A DNA stretch of 64,000 bases from Photobacterium lutimaris (GTDB lineage Bacteria > Pseudomonadota > Gammaproteobacteria > Enterobacterales > Vibrionaceae). The position numbers were made by a program, and so were the translations under genes. Numbering within the stretch: position 1 is the stretch's first letter; every line of letters begins with the position of its first letter. Location of the stretch: contig NZ_PYMH01000004.1 in NCBI RefSeq assembly GCF_003025555.1, positions 248,001-312,000 of the forward strand, given 5' to 3'. The notes under the pieces were generated by a model. That model saw nothing but the letters and a program-made list of their open reading frames with translations, ran no database searches and had not been told where the DNA came from. Positions 8,024 through 16,614 of this stretch are shown one piece after another.

Positions 8024-8611
8024 ATGCGTAAAACACATATCGCACTTTTAGTAGCAGTTGTTAGTTCACCACTTGCGCTAGCGAACGATTACCAGCAACC
8101 TTATAACCCTTATTACCCATCATATGATGACGGTAATGATAAAACAATTACTGATTCATTTAATCAAGACGTTGATAAAACTCTCACCCTAAGTACTGAT
8201 AAAGATTATTCAATTACTGATTCATACAATGAAGATAACGACACTCTTAAAATGAAAGATGTTAATAACACTTACAGTAAAGAGTGGACTGATAACAGCA
8301 TGAATGATTACAGTCAAGATATCGATATCAAGGAGTTGCAAACTTTCCATGTCGCTAAGTCAGAACTGCATGGCTACGTAACATATTCTGAAGTTGAGTA
8401 TGGTGGTGCATGCTGTGAGAGCAGCTATGACCCATACGGTGGCTACGGTTACGGTTCACCATCCTCTTCTTCATTGAATGTGACTCATAGTAATGATATG
8501 TCGGGTGCATTCTCTGGAGCTTCAGGTATCAATATTGCGGGTCAAAATGCGGGTAATAACTCTTTGGTACAACAAAGTGCTAGCACTAATGCTGTATTGG
8601 CGGGTAATTAA
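8024..8611 (+). CDS. Fap-like secreted amyloid subunit 1
   Basis: A 195-residue protein with a signal peptide (MRKTHIALLVAVVSSPLALA, mature N-terminus NDYQQ). The mature part is rich in Asp, Asn, Ser and Tyr with few basic residues. It ends in SGINIAGQNAGNNSLVQQS, an Asn/Gln/Gly amyloid-type repeat shared almost exactly with the subunit gene at 9162. A vicinal Cys pair (YGGACCE) is also shared. ATG 8024 is chosen because GGAG lies 7 bases upstream and it aligns with the paralogue's start. I infer a FapB/FapC-like fibre subunit exported through the divergent barrel; sequence similarity to Pseudomonas Fap is only at the level of composition and motif. Confidence 0.6.
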   Translation: MRKTHIALLVAVVSSPLALANDYQQPYNPYYPSYDDGNDKTITDSFNQDVDKTLTLSTDKDYSITDSYNEDNDTLKMKDVNNTYSKEWTDNSMNDYSQDIDIKELQTFHVAKSELHGYVTYSEVEYGGACCESSYDPYGGYGYGSPSSSSLNVTHSNDMSGAFSGASGINIAGQNAGNNSLVQQSASTNAVLAGN

Positions 8612-8656
8612 TACATACAAAACTGAGAGCTGCATTGCAGCTCTCAGGAGGATGTC

Positions 8657-8992
8657 ATGAAATATTTAACACTGATAGTGGCTACACTTATAACCTTTAA
8701 TGCAGCAGCTACTGATGAGTTGGATATTCTAGCAAGCTCTGAAATTTTGACTGAAGACTTCATGACCCACTCTCGTGGTGGTGAATATGAATTAGAAAGT
8801 GAAAGTCTCCAGGCTAGTTCAGAAATGTATGGCGATGTTACAGGTAATAGTGCGTATAATAATACTTCTGGTGACAATATACTCAACGGTGGTGCGTTAA
8901 GTAATTCATCTGGAGTTTATAATATCGTGCAAAACACCGGTAGTAATGTATTGATTCAAAATGCAACCGTGATAAACCTTACATTGAAGTAA
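8657..8992 (+). CDS. Small secreted Fap-locus protein with a GG motif
   Basis: A 111-residue protein with a signal peptide (LTLIVATLITFNAAA). A double-glycine motif follows a helix-like stretch at residues 31-42 (LTEDFMTHSRGG). The mature part is Ser/Asn-rich and ends SSGVYNIVQNTGSNVLIQN then ATVINL. The C-terminal Asn/Gln repeat resembles the neighbouring fibre subunits, so it may be a minor subunit or FapA-like chaperone. It lies 45 bases after subunit 1, with AGGAGG just before the ATG, and is probably cotranscribed. The exact Fap counterpart is unsure. Confidence 0.55.
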   Translation: MKYLTLIVATLITFNAAATDELDILASSEILTEDFMTHSRGGEYELESESLQASSEMYGDVTGNSAYNNTSGDNILNGGALSNSSGVYNIVQNTGSNVLIQNATVINLTLK

Positions 8993-9161
8993 TTGTTAGT
9001 CTATCTTTGCTGATATTTATTTAGCAATAAAACCAAATTATATACCTTTGGTTTCGCAGGGCGTAACAAAAATGCTTCTGGTTTATAAAATAATTATGTG
9101 AGATTAGTCTTGACCAAACGGACTTGTAAAACTATTAAAAATACAAATTTGGAGTAAAATC

Positions 9162-9728
9162 ATGCGTAAAAATAAAATTATGCTTTTAGCAGCACTAGTC
9201 GCATCACCTTTCGCGATGGCAAATGATTATGGTTATGGTGGCTATGACGATTTCGATGATGTCACTATCGAAGGAAGCTTCAACGAAACACTGACGTTGA
9301 ATGCCGATGCAACAATCGAAAAAACCTACACAGAAGACTACGTTGGTAACGAAGACAACGATAAGTTAATCATGAAAAACGTGGGTAATTCTTATTATGC
9401 TGACCTAGAAGATAACTCAAAAAATGATTGGTCAGTAATTGAAAACGGTCATCATGAGTGGGAAGAGTTGATGGCAGAATCGATGATTGACGGTGCTGTA
9501 ATGGGTAACACCGTGGCTTACGGAGGTGCATGTTGTCAAGGCAAAGGCACTGATGTGATTGTTGATCATTCGAACACAATGTATAACGGCTATACTGCGG
9601 CTTCTGGTATCAATATTGCTGGTCAGAACGTCGGTAACAACTCAATGGTACAACAAACTACAAGCACAAATGCAGCGCTTGTTGGCTCAGGTGGAGCTAG
9701 CCTACCGGGTGGTGGTGGCTCATACTAA
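9162..9728 (+). CDS. Fap-like secreted amyloid subunit 2
   Basis: A 188-residue paralogue of the first subunit. The signal peptide (MRKNKIMLLAALVASPFAMA, then NDYGYGGYDD) is followed by an Asp/Glu/Thr-rich middle, a YGGACCQ vicinal Cys pair near residue 125 and the amyloid repeat SGINIAGQNVGNNSMVQQT. The tail LPGGGGSY is Gly-rich. GGAG lies 7 bases before ATG 9162, the same arrangement as at 8024. A 169-base gap precedes it and may carry its own promoter. A terminator hairpin right after it suggests subunit mRNA is made in excess over the peptidase gene downstream. Confidence 0.6.
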   Translation: MRKNKIMLLAALVASPFAMANDYGYGGYDDFDDVTIEGSFNETLTLNADATIEKTYTEDYVGNEDNDKLIMKNVGNSYYADLEDNSKNDWSVIENGHHEWEELMAESMIDGAVMGNTVAYGGACCQGKGTDVIVDHSNTMYNGYTAASGINIAGQNVGNNSMVQQTTSTNAALVGSGGASLPGGGGSY

Positions 9729-9734
9729 AAATAC

Positions 9735-9760
9735 GAGGGCCGAAAGGCCCTTTCTTGTTT
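9735..9760 (+). terminator. Terminator/attenuator between amyloid subunit 2 and the C39 peptidase
   Basis: AGGGCC (9736-9741), a GAAA loop and GGCCCT (9746-9751) lead into TTTCTTGTTTT. It sits 7 bases after the subunit stop codon and 56 bases before the peptidase start. It probably allows partial read-through. Confidence 0.8.
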
Positions 9761-9815
9761 TATTTTAGTTTAGGTAAAAGTATCGTTCATTGTATTGTTT
9801 GATAGGCGTTTGTGT

Positions 9816-10490
9816 ATGAAAAAGTCAATTATCATGCTTATCAGCGTAATAGCATCAGCAAGCTCTTACGCACTTGACTATTTCCCCAGTAGGGGGGGAT
9901 ATAATGTGCAAGTTAAAAGTTACCAAGAGCAATTATTTGGGGATGTTTTTAGGCAGCAATATGACTTTAGCTGTGGGTCTGCGGCTGTAGCGTCACTGCT
10001 TACCTATCATTACGATATTGAATCACAGGAAAATACCATCTTCGAATTTATGTTCGAGCATGGAGATAAAGATCAGATCGAGAAGCAAGGGTTTTCAATG
10101 TTAGATATGAAAAATTACCTTGAATCTGTTGGTCTTGAAGCAAATGGCTATAATATACCTCTAGAAAAATTCCATGATTTACGTATCCCGGCAATTACTA
10201 TCGTTAACTTTGATGGATATATGCACTTTGTTGTGATCAAAGGAATGAATGAAAAAAATGTAATTTTAGGCGACCCATCTAGAGGAACTTTACTTATTCC
10301 TATTGCTGATTTTAAACAAGTCTACAAGGGAACAGTTTTGTTGGTGAAAAATCGAGTCGAGTTGGGCCGGGGTAGTTTTATCACCGCAGATAATTATAAT
10401 ATATATAACTCATCTCCCTTGTCAGAGGCTGTTGTAAGAGACTCACTATCAACGTTTAGTATTACTCTGCCTGGTAGTAATGATTATTAG
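9816..10490 (+). CDS. Stand-alone periplasmic C39 cysteine peptidase (FapD-like)
   Basis: A 224-residue protein with a signal peptide (residues 1-19) and a C39 peptidase domain. Cys53 lies in QQYDFSCGSAAVASLL, His137 in YMHFVVIKG and Asp153 in LGDPSRG, the usual catalytic triad. C39 domains normally cleave after Gly-Gly leaders inside ABC bacteriocin exporters; here the domain is alone and exported, as in FapD of Fap systems, where the peptidase is needed for fibre secretion. ATG 9816 is chosen because it starts the signal peptide; an upstream in-frame start would add seven residues. A run of seven G at 9892-9898 lies early in the gene. The next gene begins 8 bases after the stop. Confidence 0.8.
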   Translation: MKKSIIMLISVIASASSYALDYFPSRGGYNVQVKSYQEQLFGDVFRQQYDFSCGSAAVASLLTYHYDIESQENTIFEFMFEHGDKDQIEKQGFSMLDMKNYLESVGLEANGYNIPLEKFHDLRIPAITIVNFDGYMHFVVIKGMNEKNVILGDPSRGTLLIPIADFKQVYKGTVLLVKNRVELGRGSFITADNYNIYNSSPLSEAVVRDSLSTFSITLPGSNDY

Positions 10491-10498
10491 AGGCTAGT

Positions 10499-11008
10499 AT
10501 GAAAAGGTTAACAAAGTTAATTGTTGCGTCGGCAATAGGGGGTTCGGCTCTTATTACCCATGCATCTATTGGTTTCCTTACTATTGATGATTTGGGTTTG
10601 ACCACATTATCTAATGAAGAAATGTCTTCATTAAGGGGTGGTTTTGTCTCGGTCAACGATAATATTATTAATATTGGTCTGTCTGTTACGACAGAAATTA
10701 ATGGTGAAACAGTATTGAATACCCATGTCGCTGACTTCACGATCAGTAATGGTATCCTGACGAGTCATGATAGTACTCGAACTTATGATTTCGATGACCC
10801 TCTAAAGGTTATTAGTGTGGGTGAAAATAATATTTTCAACATAGGTTCGACGCAAGATGCCATTGGCACTGTTGTTCAAAATTCTGTCGATAATACAGCA
10901 ATTAAAGTTGAAACAGTGCTGGATATTGAGGCTGATATTGAGGGCTTCAATCGGCATAACTTATTCAACAACCGATTAGAGCATGCCATTTTACATAATG
11001 GATACTAA
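10499..11008 (+). CDS. Secreted Fap-locus protein with a canonical double-glycine leader motif
   Basis: A 169-residue protein, N-terminally hydrophobic (LIVASAIGGSALITHAS). It has the motif LSNEEMSSLRGG at residues 37-48: Leu at -12, Ser -11, Glu -8, Met -7, Leu -4, Gly -2 and Gly -1, the textbook pattern of a C39-cleaved bacteriocin leader. The mature part is a likely beta-rich sequence (FVSVNDNIINIGLSVTTEI). It follows the C39 peptidase by 8 bases and is probably translated with it. It may be FapE-like. It has no bacteriocin features beyond the leader, such as conserved Cys. Confidence 0.6.
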   Translation: MKRLTKLIVASAIGGSALITHASIGFLTIDDLGLTTLSNEEMSSLRGGFVSVNDNIINIGLSVTTEINGETVLNTHVADFTISNGILTSHDSTRTYDFDDPLKVISVGENNIFNIGSTQDAIGTVVQNSVDNTAIKVETVLDIEADIEGFNRHNLFNNRLEHAILHNGY

Positions 11009-11052
11009 ATCATTTGCATTAAAAAATTGACGTTTAGTACTTTTTTATCTTT

Positions 11053-11085
11053 AAAAGCATTGTTTTCTTAACAATGCTTTTTTTT
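11053..11085 (+). terminator. Terminator of the Fap-like operon
   Basis: AAAAGCATTGTT (11053-11064) and AACAATGCTTTT (11070-11081) form a 12-bp stem followed by more T. The rest of 11009-11304 is AT-rich and presumably holds the regulator's promoter; I see nothing else in it. Confidence 0.9.
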
Positions 11086-11304
11086 ATGCCTTGTGAAACT
11101 GTTGCTATCAAGGAAAAGTTCAATTTTAATTGTGTTTTTTTTTGGTAAATAACTTACTGATATTTATAACAATTAATGTGATTTTCTAATGGATGCTACT
11201 AGGTGGCGGCAATATCTTACATTTGACACTTATCAAAACACAAAAATATCTTCTATATTTTAATCACAAACACAATAAATATAAGTTGATAGAAGGTGAC
11301 TTCG

Positions 11305-12648
11305 ATGGTGACTCAAAGTCAAAATAAATCAATAGATGGTCGTTTAGTAGCTCTAGGATGTAACTACGAACCTTGGATTGCGCTTTTAGAACAATCTGGA
11401 TGGAAAACCCACTGTTGTTATGATCTACGCACGGTTGATTCAATTTTGGAAGAATACAGCCCGTGTATATGTGTTGTTGATTTAAGTAATAATGATTTTA
11501 GCTTAAACAGCATTTCATTGAGGGCAAATAAAACCAAGCAAGTTAAATGGATAGCAATCATCAAGAAGGAACAGCTGAAAACAGATGCTATCTGCCAGTT
11601 TATAAATAACTTCTGTGTTGACTACTTTACAGTACCAATTCCAAGTAGCCATCTGCTGAGCACGATTGGACACCAGCTGGGTATGCTTGAGATTGAGTCA
11701 AGCTCATGGGTAGAGATCACTACCCAGCATGACATGGGCTTGTATGGTGAATCTAAATCCATCAAACAGCTACGTGATATGGTACGTCGTGTTGCAATGA
11801 CCGAAGTGAACGTTTTCCTCACGGGGGAGAACGGAACGGGCAAAGAGCTGATTGCCAAGTCTATCCATAACCTCTCCAAGCGAAAGAACACTCCTTTTAT
11901 TGCGTTAAACTGTGCGGCCTTGAGTCAGGATGACGATAACATGGCACTCCTTGATGGTAGTTATCGACAAGAAGACGGTACCCCATTTAATGGAACACTG
12001 ATGTTGGATAATGTTGACGAATTGTCCAAAGAGCTACAAGAGTCCCTTTTAACGTATCTGCAGGCGCCTAGCTGCGACAGCTTAGAAGGGGAAGCGTCGG
12101 GGGATGTACGTATCATCGCCTCCACCAGTGCCGATTTAGAAGCTGCAGTGACCAATGGACAATTTAGCAAAGAACTCTTTTATCGTCTGAATGTGTTCCA
12201 TATTAAAGTCCCAACATTGCGTGAGCGCGGTTCTGATATCTTCTTACTTGCCGAAACCTTTTTGACCAAATTCGCAAGAGAATACAGTACGATGGCTTCA
12301 TCGTTCTCTGAAGATTCTAAGCAACTACTTTTGCGTTACAGCTGGCCAGGCAATGTACGTGAGCTCATTAATCAGGTGAAACGTGCGGCTTTGCTTGCTG
12401 AGGGAAATGAAGTGAAAGCTGAACACTTTGACTTACCAAGCAAATCCAACCTCAAACAAAGCCTGCGCAATATCAAAGACGAAGCCGAAAAAGATGTGTT
12501 GGTGGCAGTGCTAGAGACCCATCGAGGACAAGTGGCTTCGGCAGCAAAAGATCTTGGTGTTTCAAGAGCGACCATGTACCGATTGCTTAATAAGCATAAT
12601 ATTGTGCCCGACGTTCGCCATTATAATAATGGATATGCAAGAGAGTGA
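11305..12648 (+). CDS. VpsR-like AAA+ transcriptional regulator lacking GAFTGA
   Basis: A 447-residue protein. Residues 1-125 are a receiver-like domain with Asp59 (CVVDL), the same number as the key Asp of Vibrio cholerae VpsR. Residues 150-370 are an AAA+ domain with Walker A GENGTGKE and a degenerate Walker B LMLDNVDE. The C-terminus is a Fis-type HTH (VASAAKDLGVSRATMYRLL). The stretch between the Walker motifs has SYRQEDGTPFNGTL and no GAFTGA loop, so it probably does not act on sigma-54; VpsR likewise works with sigma-70 and binds c-di-GMP. ATG 11305 follows AAGGTG by 6 bases. Lying beside the Fap-like operon, it is a candidate regulator of it. Confidence 0.75.
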   Translation: MVTQSQNKSIDGRLVALGCNYEPWIALLEQSGWKTHCCYDLRTVDSILEEYSPCICVVDLSNNDFSLNSISLRANKTKQVKWIAIIKKEQLKTDAICQFINNFCVDYFTVPIPSSHLLSTIGHQLGMLEIESSSWVEITTQHDMGLYGESKSIKQLRDMVRRVAMTEVNVFLTGENGTGKELIAKSIHNLSKRKNTPFIALNCAALSQDDDNMALLDGSYRQEDGTPFNGTLMLDNVDELSKELQESLLTYLQAPSCDSLEGEASGDVRIIASTSADLEAAVTNGQFSKELFYRLNVFHIKVPTLRERGSDIFLLAETFLTKFAREYSTMASSFSEDSKQLLLRYSWPGNVRELINQVKRAALLAEGNEVKAEHFDLPSKSNLKQSLRNIKDEAEKDVLVAVLETHRGQVASAAKDLGVSRATMYRLLNKHNIVPDVRHYNNGYARE

Positions 12649-12666
12649 ATTTAGAATGCTTATTGC

Positions 12667-12695
12667 AAAAGGTCCCGAAAGGGGCCTTTTTTTAT
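12667..12695 (+). terminator. Terminator after the VpsR-like gene
   Basis: AAAAGGTCCC, a GAAA loop and GGGGCCTTTT, followed by TTTA. The stem is 10 bp with one wobble pair. The rest of 12649-12902 carries no recognisable feature. Confidence 0.85.
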
Positions 12696-12902
12696 GGGTA
12701 TTCAAGGTGTGAGGTTGGTTCCATTAAGGAATACTTTGTACTCATTTACTATCAACTATGACACATGACAGAGATCAAAATACGCTACAGCTTTGAATGT
12801 TGCCGTTAAAAAATGCTATTAAGTGATACTCTCAGCAAGGTAAAAATGCAATAATTCGAAGCGTGAATTAAATAATGCATGGTAGTTAATAATAAAAGGG
12901 AA

Positions 12903-14792
12903 ATGATGCTACGTTTATCTTTGCGGCAGAAGCTTGCGGTATCCGCAAGTATTGCCATAATCCTTGGTGGCACTTTGGTCACTGTTCTCTCCTTTGTCTC
13001 TTCACTTAACCGTTTGGATGAAGATCTTAATACCCGTCTACGTGGTGTTGCTTCGGCCTATAATGACTATGTTACTGATTGGATAGATTCGAAAGCTATG
13101 GCGCTCTCGGCGTTTCCGCAAGATATCGAGGCAAAAGATATCCCAACTCACCTACAGCAAGTTAAATACTCTGCAGGGTTCGACAATGTCTTTTTGGCCT
13201 TTTCCGACGGTACTCAAGTTAATGCCAACCAGGTGTTATTACCACTAGGCAATAATGATCCTCGCCAATGGCACTGGTATCAAAATGCCATTGGACAAAA
13301 TGGCAAGGTAACGATTGAAAACCCAACAGTTGCTGCCGCGACAGGGGCGAGCGTGGTGTCTATGGGTAAGGCGGTTAATGTCCTAGGTAACCAAGCAGTA
13401 TTGGGTGCGGATGTAGAAATACTAAATATTATTAAGCAGCTCAATAATGTTGTATTGCCGGGGTCGGGTTATATGTTTCTTGCCGATAAGCAAGGTACTA
13501 TTTTTGCTCATGCGGATATTTCACTGCTGAGTAAACCGACCAACTTCAAAGATAGTGATTTAACTAGCCAGTTGCTGTCTCGTTTGGCAAATGGTCGCCA
13601 TGTTGAGCGCGTCGTGGTCAATGGGACTGACAGTTACTTATATGTTGCCCCTATTGCAGGTAAGTCGCTTCAATCCGTCATTGTCATTGATGCTCAATCA
13701 GTATTGGAGCCGCTATACAGTACCTTATATGAACAATTGTTCATGACTTTACTCGTGGTTGTCGTCTGTGCCTTCTTGTTTAACTTACTGTGTATGTATT
13801 TGTTCAAGCCATTACAGCAAGTCTCTTCAGCGTTGGAGGTGATTGCGCAAGGTGGCGGCGATCTGACCCAGCGAATTAATATCGATACTGAAGATGAGGT
13901 CGGTGAACTGGCAAGAAGCTTCAACCAATTTGTTGCTAGCCTTCAGATGCTTATTGGCCATGTTCGTAAACAGGGTGCAGAACTGGGAGAAAGCGCATCA
14001 CAAAGCGAGTTTCTTGCCGATAAACAAGCATCTGAGTTACAGCGTCAGCAAGACGAGATCACCATGGTTGCTACGGCCGTTACGGAGATGGCCTCAGCGA
14101 CACAAGAGATTGCATCTCATGCTGAGCAAACCGCACGAGCGGCACAAGATTCAACCTCTCATACTAACAGCGGGCGTGAACTGGTTATCCAAAGTCGTCA
14201 TTCGATTTCTAATCTCGCTAATGAGGTCACTGAAGCATCGTCGGTAATTGGCCAGTTGAATGAGCATGCCCAAGGGATTAACAGCATTTTGTCTACCATT
14301 CAGGGGATTGCTGAGCAGACAAATCTACTGGCGTTGAATGCTGCAATTGAAGCGGCCCGTGCCGGTGAGCAAGGCCGAGGGTTCGCGGTTGTGGCCGATG
14401 AAGTACGTGTATTGTCTCAGCGCACCCATACCTCTACAGAAGAAATCCAAAGCATGATCGCTACCTTGCAGCAGATCACCACCAAAGCTGTAGAGTTGAT
14501 GCAAACTAGCTCTAAGCTGGCCCAATGTACGGTGAACGACGCCGATGAAGCGACTGTGGCGTTAGAGCAAATCAACACCTCAGTTGCGATGATCAGTGAT
14601 ATGGCGACCCAAATTGCAACAGCGGCGGAAGAGCAGACCCACGTGACGGATGAGATCACTCAAAATACTACCATCATCAAAGATGTCAGTGATCAGTTAA
14701 CCGATGATGCCCACCAAGCTCGTCAACAAGCTGAGAGCCTAAGCCAGCAGGCGACAAGTTTGAACGATAAGGTATCCACTTTCATTGTGTAG
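12903..14792 (+). CDS. Methyl-accepting chemotaxis protein with dCache sensor
   Basis: About 629 residues. A transmembrane helix at 10-30 is followed by a periplasmic Cache sensor (about 35-270). Its [13 protein letters not shown] and [15 protein letters not shown] segments are typical of dCache domains that bind amino acids or other small ligands. A second TM helix (about 280-305) leads to a HAMP domain ([25 protein letters not shown]) and a signalling hairpin with [20 protein letters not shown]. No C-terminal CheR tether is evident. AAAAGGG upstream supports ATG 12903 or 12906 over the ATG at 12879. The gene ends 8 bases from the convergent norR stop, with no terminator between them. Confidence 0.9.
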   Translation: MMLRLSLRQKLAVSASIAIILGGTLVTVLSFVSSLNRLDEDLNTRLRGVASAYNDYVTDWIDSKAMALSAFPQDIEAKDIPTHLQQVKYSAGFDNVFLAFSDGTQVNANQVLLPLGNNDPRQWHWYQNAIGQNGKVTIENPTVAAATGASVVSMGKAVNVLGNQAVLGADVEILNIIKQLNNVVLPGSGYMFLADKQGTIFAHADISLLSKPTNFKDSDLTSQLLSRLANGRHVERVVVNGTDSYLYVAPIAGKSLQSVIVIDAQSVLEPLYSTLYEQLFMTLLVVVVCAFLFNLLCMYLFKPLQQVSSALEVIAQGGGDLTQRINIDTEDEVGELARSFNQFVASLQMLIGHVRKQGAELGESASQSEFLADKQASELQRQQDEITMVATAVTEMASATQEIASHAEQTARAAQDSTSHTNSGRELVIQSRHSISNLANEVTEASSVIGQLNEHAQGINSILSTIQGIAEQTNLLALNAAIEAARAGEQGRGFAVVADEVRVLSQRTHTSTEEIQSMIATLQQITTKAVELMQTSSKLAQCTVNDADEATVALEQINTSVAMISDMATQIATAAEEQTHVTDEITQNTTIIKDVSDQLTDDAHQARQQAESLSQQATSLNDKVSTFIV

Positions 14793-14800
14793 TGGTTAAC

Positions 14801-16435
14801 TTATTTCAGCCCTAGTCGCTTTGCCAAGCGGTGAAGGTTACCTGAGTCTAGCCCCAGCTCTCTGGCTGTTGCAGCCCAGTTTTGATTGTTTCGTTGATAA
14901 CAATGGTCAATAAACTGGTATTGAAAGTGGTTTATTGCTTCTTTAAGCCCAATATTGGTTTCGACTGATATTGGGCTTTTATCATTCTCATGATGTGAAG
15001 GAGAGGCTTCTGGAAGTGCTCCTTTCGAAAGGGTCTCTTTAAATCGTGCCTGGGGGGGACTCATGAGCTCAAAGTGGTGCGGTTGCAGTTCGATGAACGC
15101 TAAGTTCATCGATTCAGCACGGGCAACAACAGATGCACGGTTGATAGCATGCTCCAACTCGCGGACATTACCCGGCCACGTATAAGCAGAGAGTTGCGCC
15201 ACCGCCGTACTACTCAGCCGCATTGACTTGATTCCCAGCTTGCCTTTGCTGCGCTCAATAAAAAAACCAGCCAGCAAAATGATATCGTTGCCCCGCTCCC
15301 TTAGTGGCGGGGCCATGATAGGAAAGACACTCAAACGATGGTAAAGATCGGCTCTAAACTTACCTTCTTTGACTTCTTCATGAAGTTGACGGTTCGTCGC
15401 AGCGATAATGCGGGTGTTGACTTTCAATACACTATCGTCACCGACCCGTTGTAAATCGCCATATTGCAATACCCTTAGCAGCTTCGCCTGCAGGGATAGG
15501 GGTAACTCACCGACTTCGTCAAGAAACAGTGTGCCGCCATCCGCCATTTCGAATTTACCTTTACGATCACTGATTGCGCCAGTAAAAGCCCCTTTCACAT
15601 GGCCGAACAGCTCACTCTCGGCGACGGATTCTGGCAGCGCAGCGCAGTTGAGGTAGACCAATGCTTGCTGGCTTCTATGGGACGATTGATGTATGGAGGC
15701 GGCTATGAGCTCCTTGCCGACGCCAGTTTCGCCTGTGACCAATACCGATAGATCCGTTGCGGCTACGGCTTGAATGTGGCTTCTCAGATCATCCATCACT
15801 TTCGATTTACCAATCATCTCAACCTTTCCAGACTGGGCTGATTTGTTTGCTTGGATAGCGGCTTGCCCATGGGGCTCAGGCATGTTTACCGCTTGGCTTT
15901 CTAGCTGCTCCATCAGCAAGGCTGTATGTAAGCTCGCAGCAGCAAGGGCACTGATAATGCGTAGCTCTTCGTCGCTAAACCTGTCGAACTGGTGGGGGTT
16001 AAACCCATCTATGGTCAGGGCACCGATCAACGTTTCATCGGCAATCAGAGGCAAGCCAATACAGGCATGAACATGGAGGTTACCTTGGTGGCTGGGAATA
16101 AGCCCGTCATACGGATCGGGCAGATCACTGTCGTGCGGGAAGCGGACGATATCTCCAGCTCTGGCAATCGCTTCAAGACGGGGATGTTCGTTGATATTAA
16201 ATTGCCGCCCCAGTACATCTTCATATAGTCCATTGATCGCAAGCGGGGAGAAATGCTGGTCACGAAAAGCAAGCAGGGCCGACGAATCACAACCAAAAAG
16301 CGATTTGATGACAGAGAGCAGGCGTTCGAATCGGTCTTGGCTGGAAATCCCCTGGGTAAGATCCAAAGCGAGTTGAGTGAGTTCTTTAGGCGTATTTTTC
16401 ATCATCATGTTTTTGGTTGATTTAGAGGGTGTCAT
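14801..16435 (-). CDS. norR: NorR, nitric-oxide-responsive sigma-54 activator
   Basis: A 544-residue three-domain regulator. The GAF domain (about 25-185) includes [20 protein letters not shown] and [10 protein letters not shown], the region that holds NorR's mononuclear non-haem iron ligands and senses NO. The AAA+ domain has Walker A GETGVGKE, an intact GAFTGA loop (HVKGAFTGA) and GGTLFLDEV. The C-terminal HTH is [19 protein letters not shown]. It is divergent from norVW. ATG 16435 sits inside one of the three NorR sites; the MMM at codons 10-12 (ATG 16408) is an alternative start, and neither has a good Shine-Dalgarno sequence. Confidence 0.93.
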   Translation of the reverse strand: MTPSKSTKNMMMKNTPKELTQLALDLTQGISSQDRFERLLSVIKSLFGCDSSALLAFRDQHFSPLAINGLYEDVLGRQFNINEHPRLEAIARAGDIVRFPHDSDLPDPYDGLIPSHQGNLHVHACIGLPLIADETLIGALTIDGFNPHQFDRFSDEELRIISALAAASLHTALLMEQLESQAVNMPEPHGQAAIQANKSAQSGKVEMIGKSKVMDDLRSHIQAVAATDLSVLVTGETGVGKELIAASIHQSSHRSQQALVYLNCAALPESVAESELFGHVKGAFTGAISDRKGKFEMADGGTLFLDEVGELPLSLQAKLLRVLQYGDLQRVGDDSVLKVNTRIIAATNRQLHEEVKEGKFRADLYHRLSVFPIMAPPLRERGNDIILLAGFFIERSKGKLGIKSMRLSSTAVAQLSAYTWPGNVRELEHAINRASVVARAESMNLAFIELQPHHFELMSPPQARFKETLSKGALPEASPSHHENDKSPISVETNIGLKEAINHFQYQFIDHCYQRNNQNWAATARELGLDSGNLHRLAKRLGLK

Positions 16436-16486
16436 TATGACACTTTACTGTGCTTATGACAGTGTTGTTTTATTGTCAAATTGACA
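16429..16486. promoter_or_regulatory. Three NorR-binding sites (enhancer)
   Basis: Three GT-N7-AC elements in dyads occur at 16431-16441 (within the perfect palindrome GTGTCATTATGACAC), 16450-16460 (within ACTGTGCTTATGACAGT) and 16475-16485 (within TGTCAAATTGACA). E. coli norVW also uses three such sites, which nucleate the NorR hexamer. The first overlaps the norR start codon, which suggests autoregulation. Confidence 0.85.
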
Positions 16487-16538
16487 GTTTTTATTTGATC
16501 TTTAGCATAAGTCCATATATTTCAACTAGATGAAAAGT

Positions 16539-16554
16539 TGGCACGGTCAGTGCA
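16539..16554 (+). promoter_or_regulatory. Sigma-54 promoter of norVW
   Basis: TGGCACGGTCAGTGCA matches the -24/-12 consensus TGGCACR-N4-TTGC with one mismatch. It is about 60 bases before norV and about 55 bases downstream of the last NorR site. Confidence 0.85.
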
Positions 16555-16614
16555 ATATCTTGATCAGATTTCGGGTGGCATGTAGCACCCACAATAAAAA
16601 GATAAGGTATCAAG

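Noticed and set aside
8024..9728. Curli (CsgA/CsgB) subunits
   Set aside because: The Asn/Gln repeat occurs once per protein and lacks the SX5QXGX2NXAX3Q multi-repeat; no csgD, csgE, csgF or csgG homologue is present, and the C39 peptidase and barrel fit Fap better.
10499..11008. Class II bacteriocin with its C39 exporter
   Set aside because: The leader motif is canonical, but the protein is too long, has a Sec-type N-terminus, and the C39 protein has no ABC transporter domains; no immunity gene is present.
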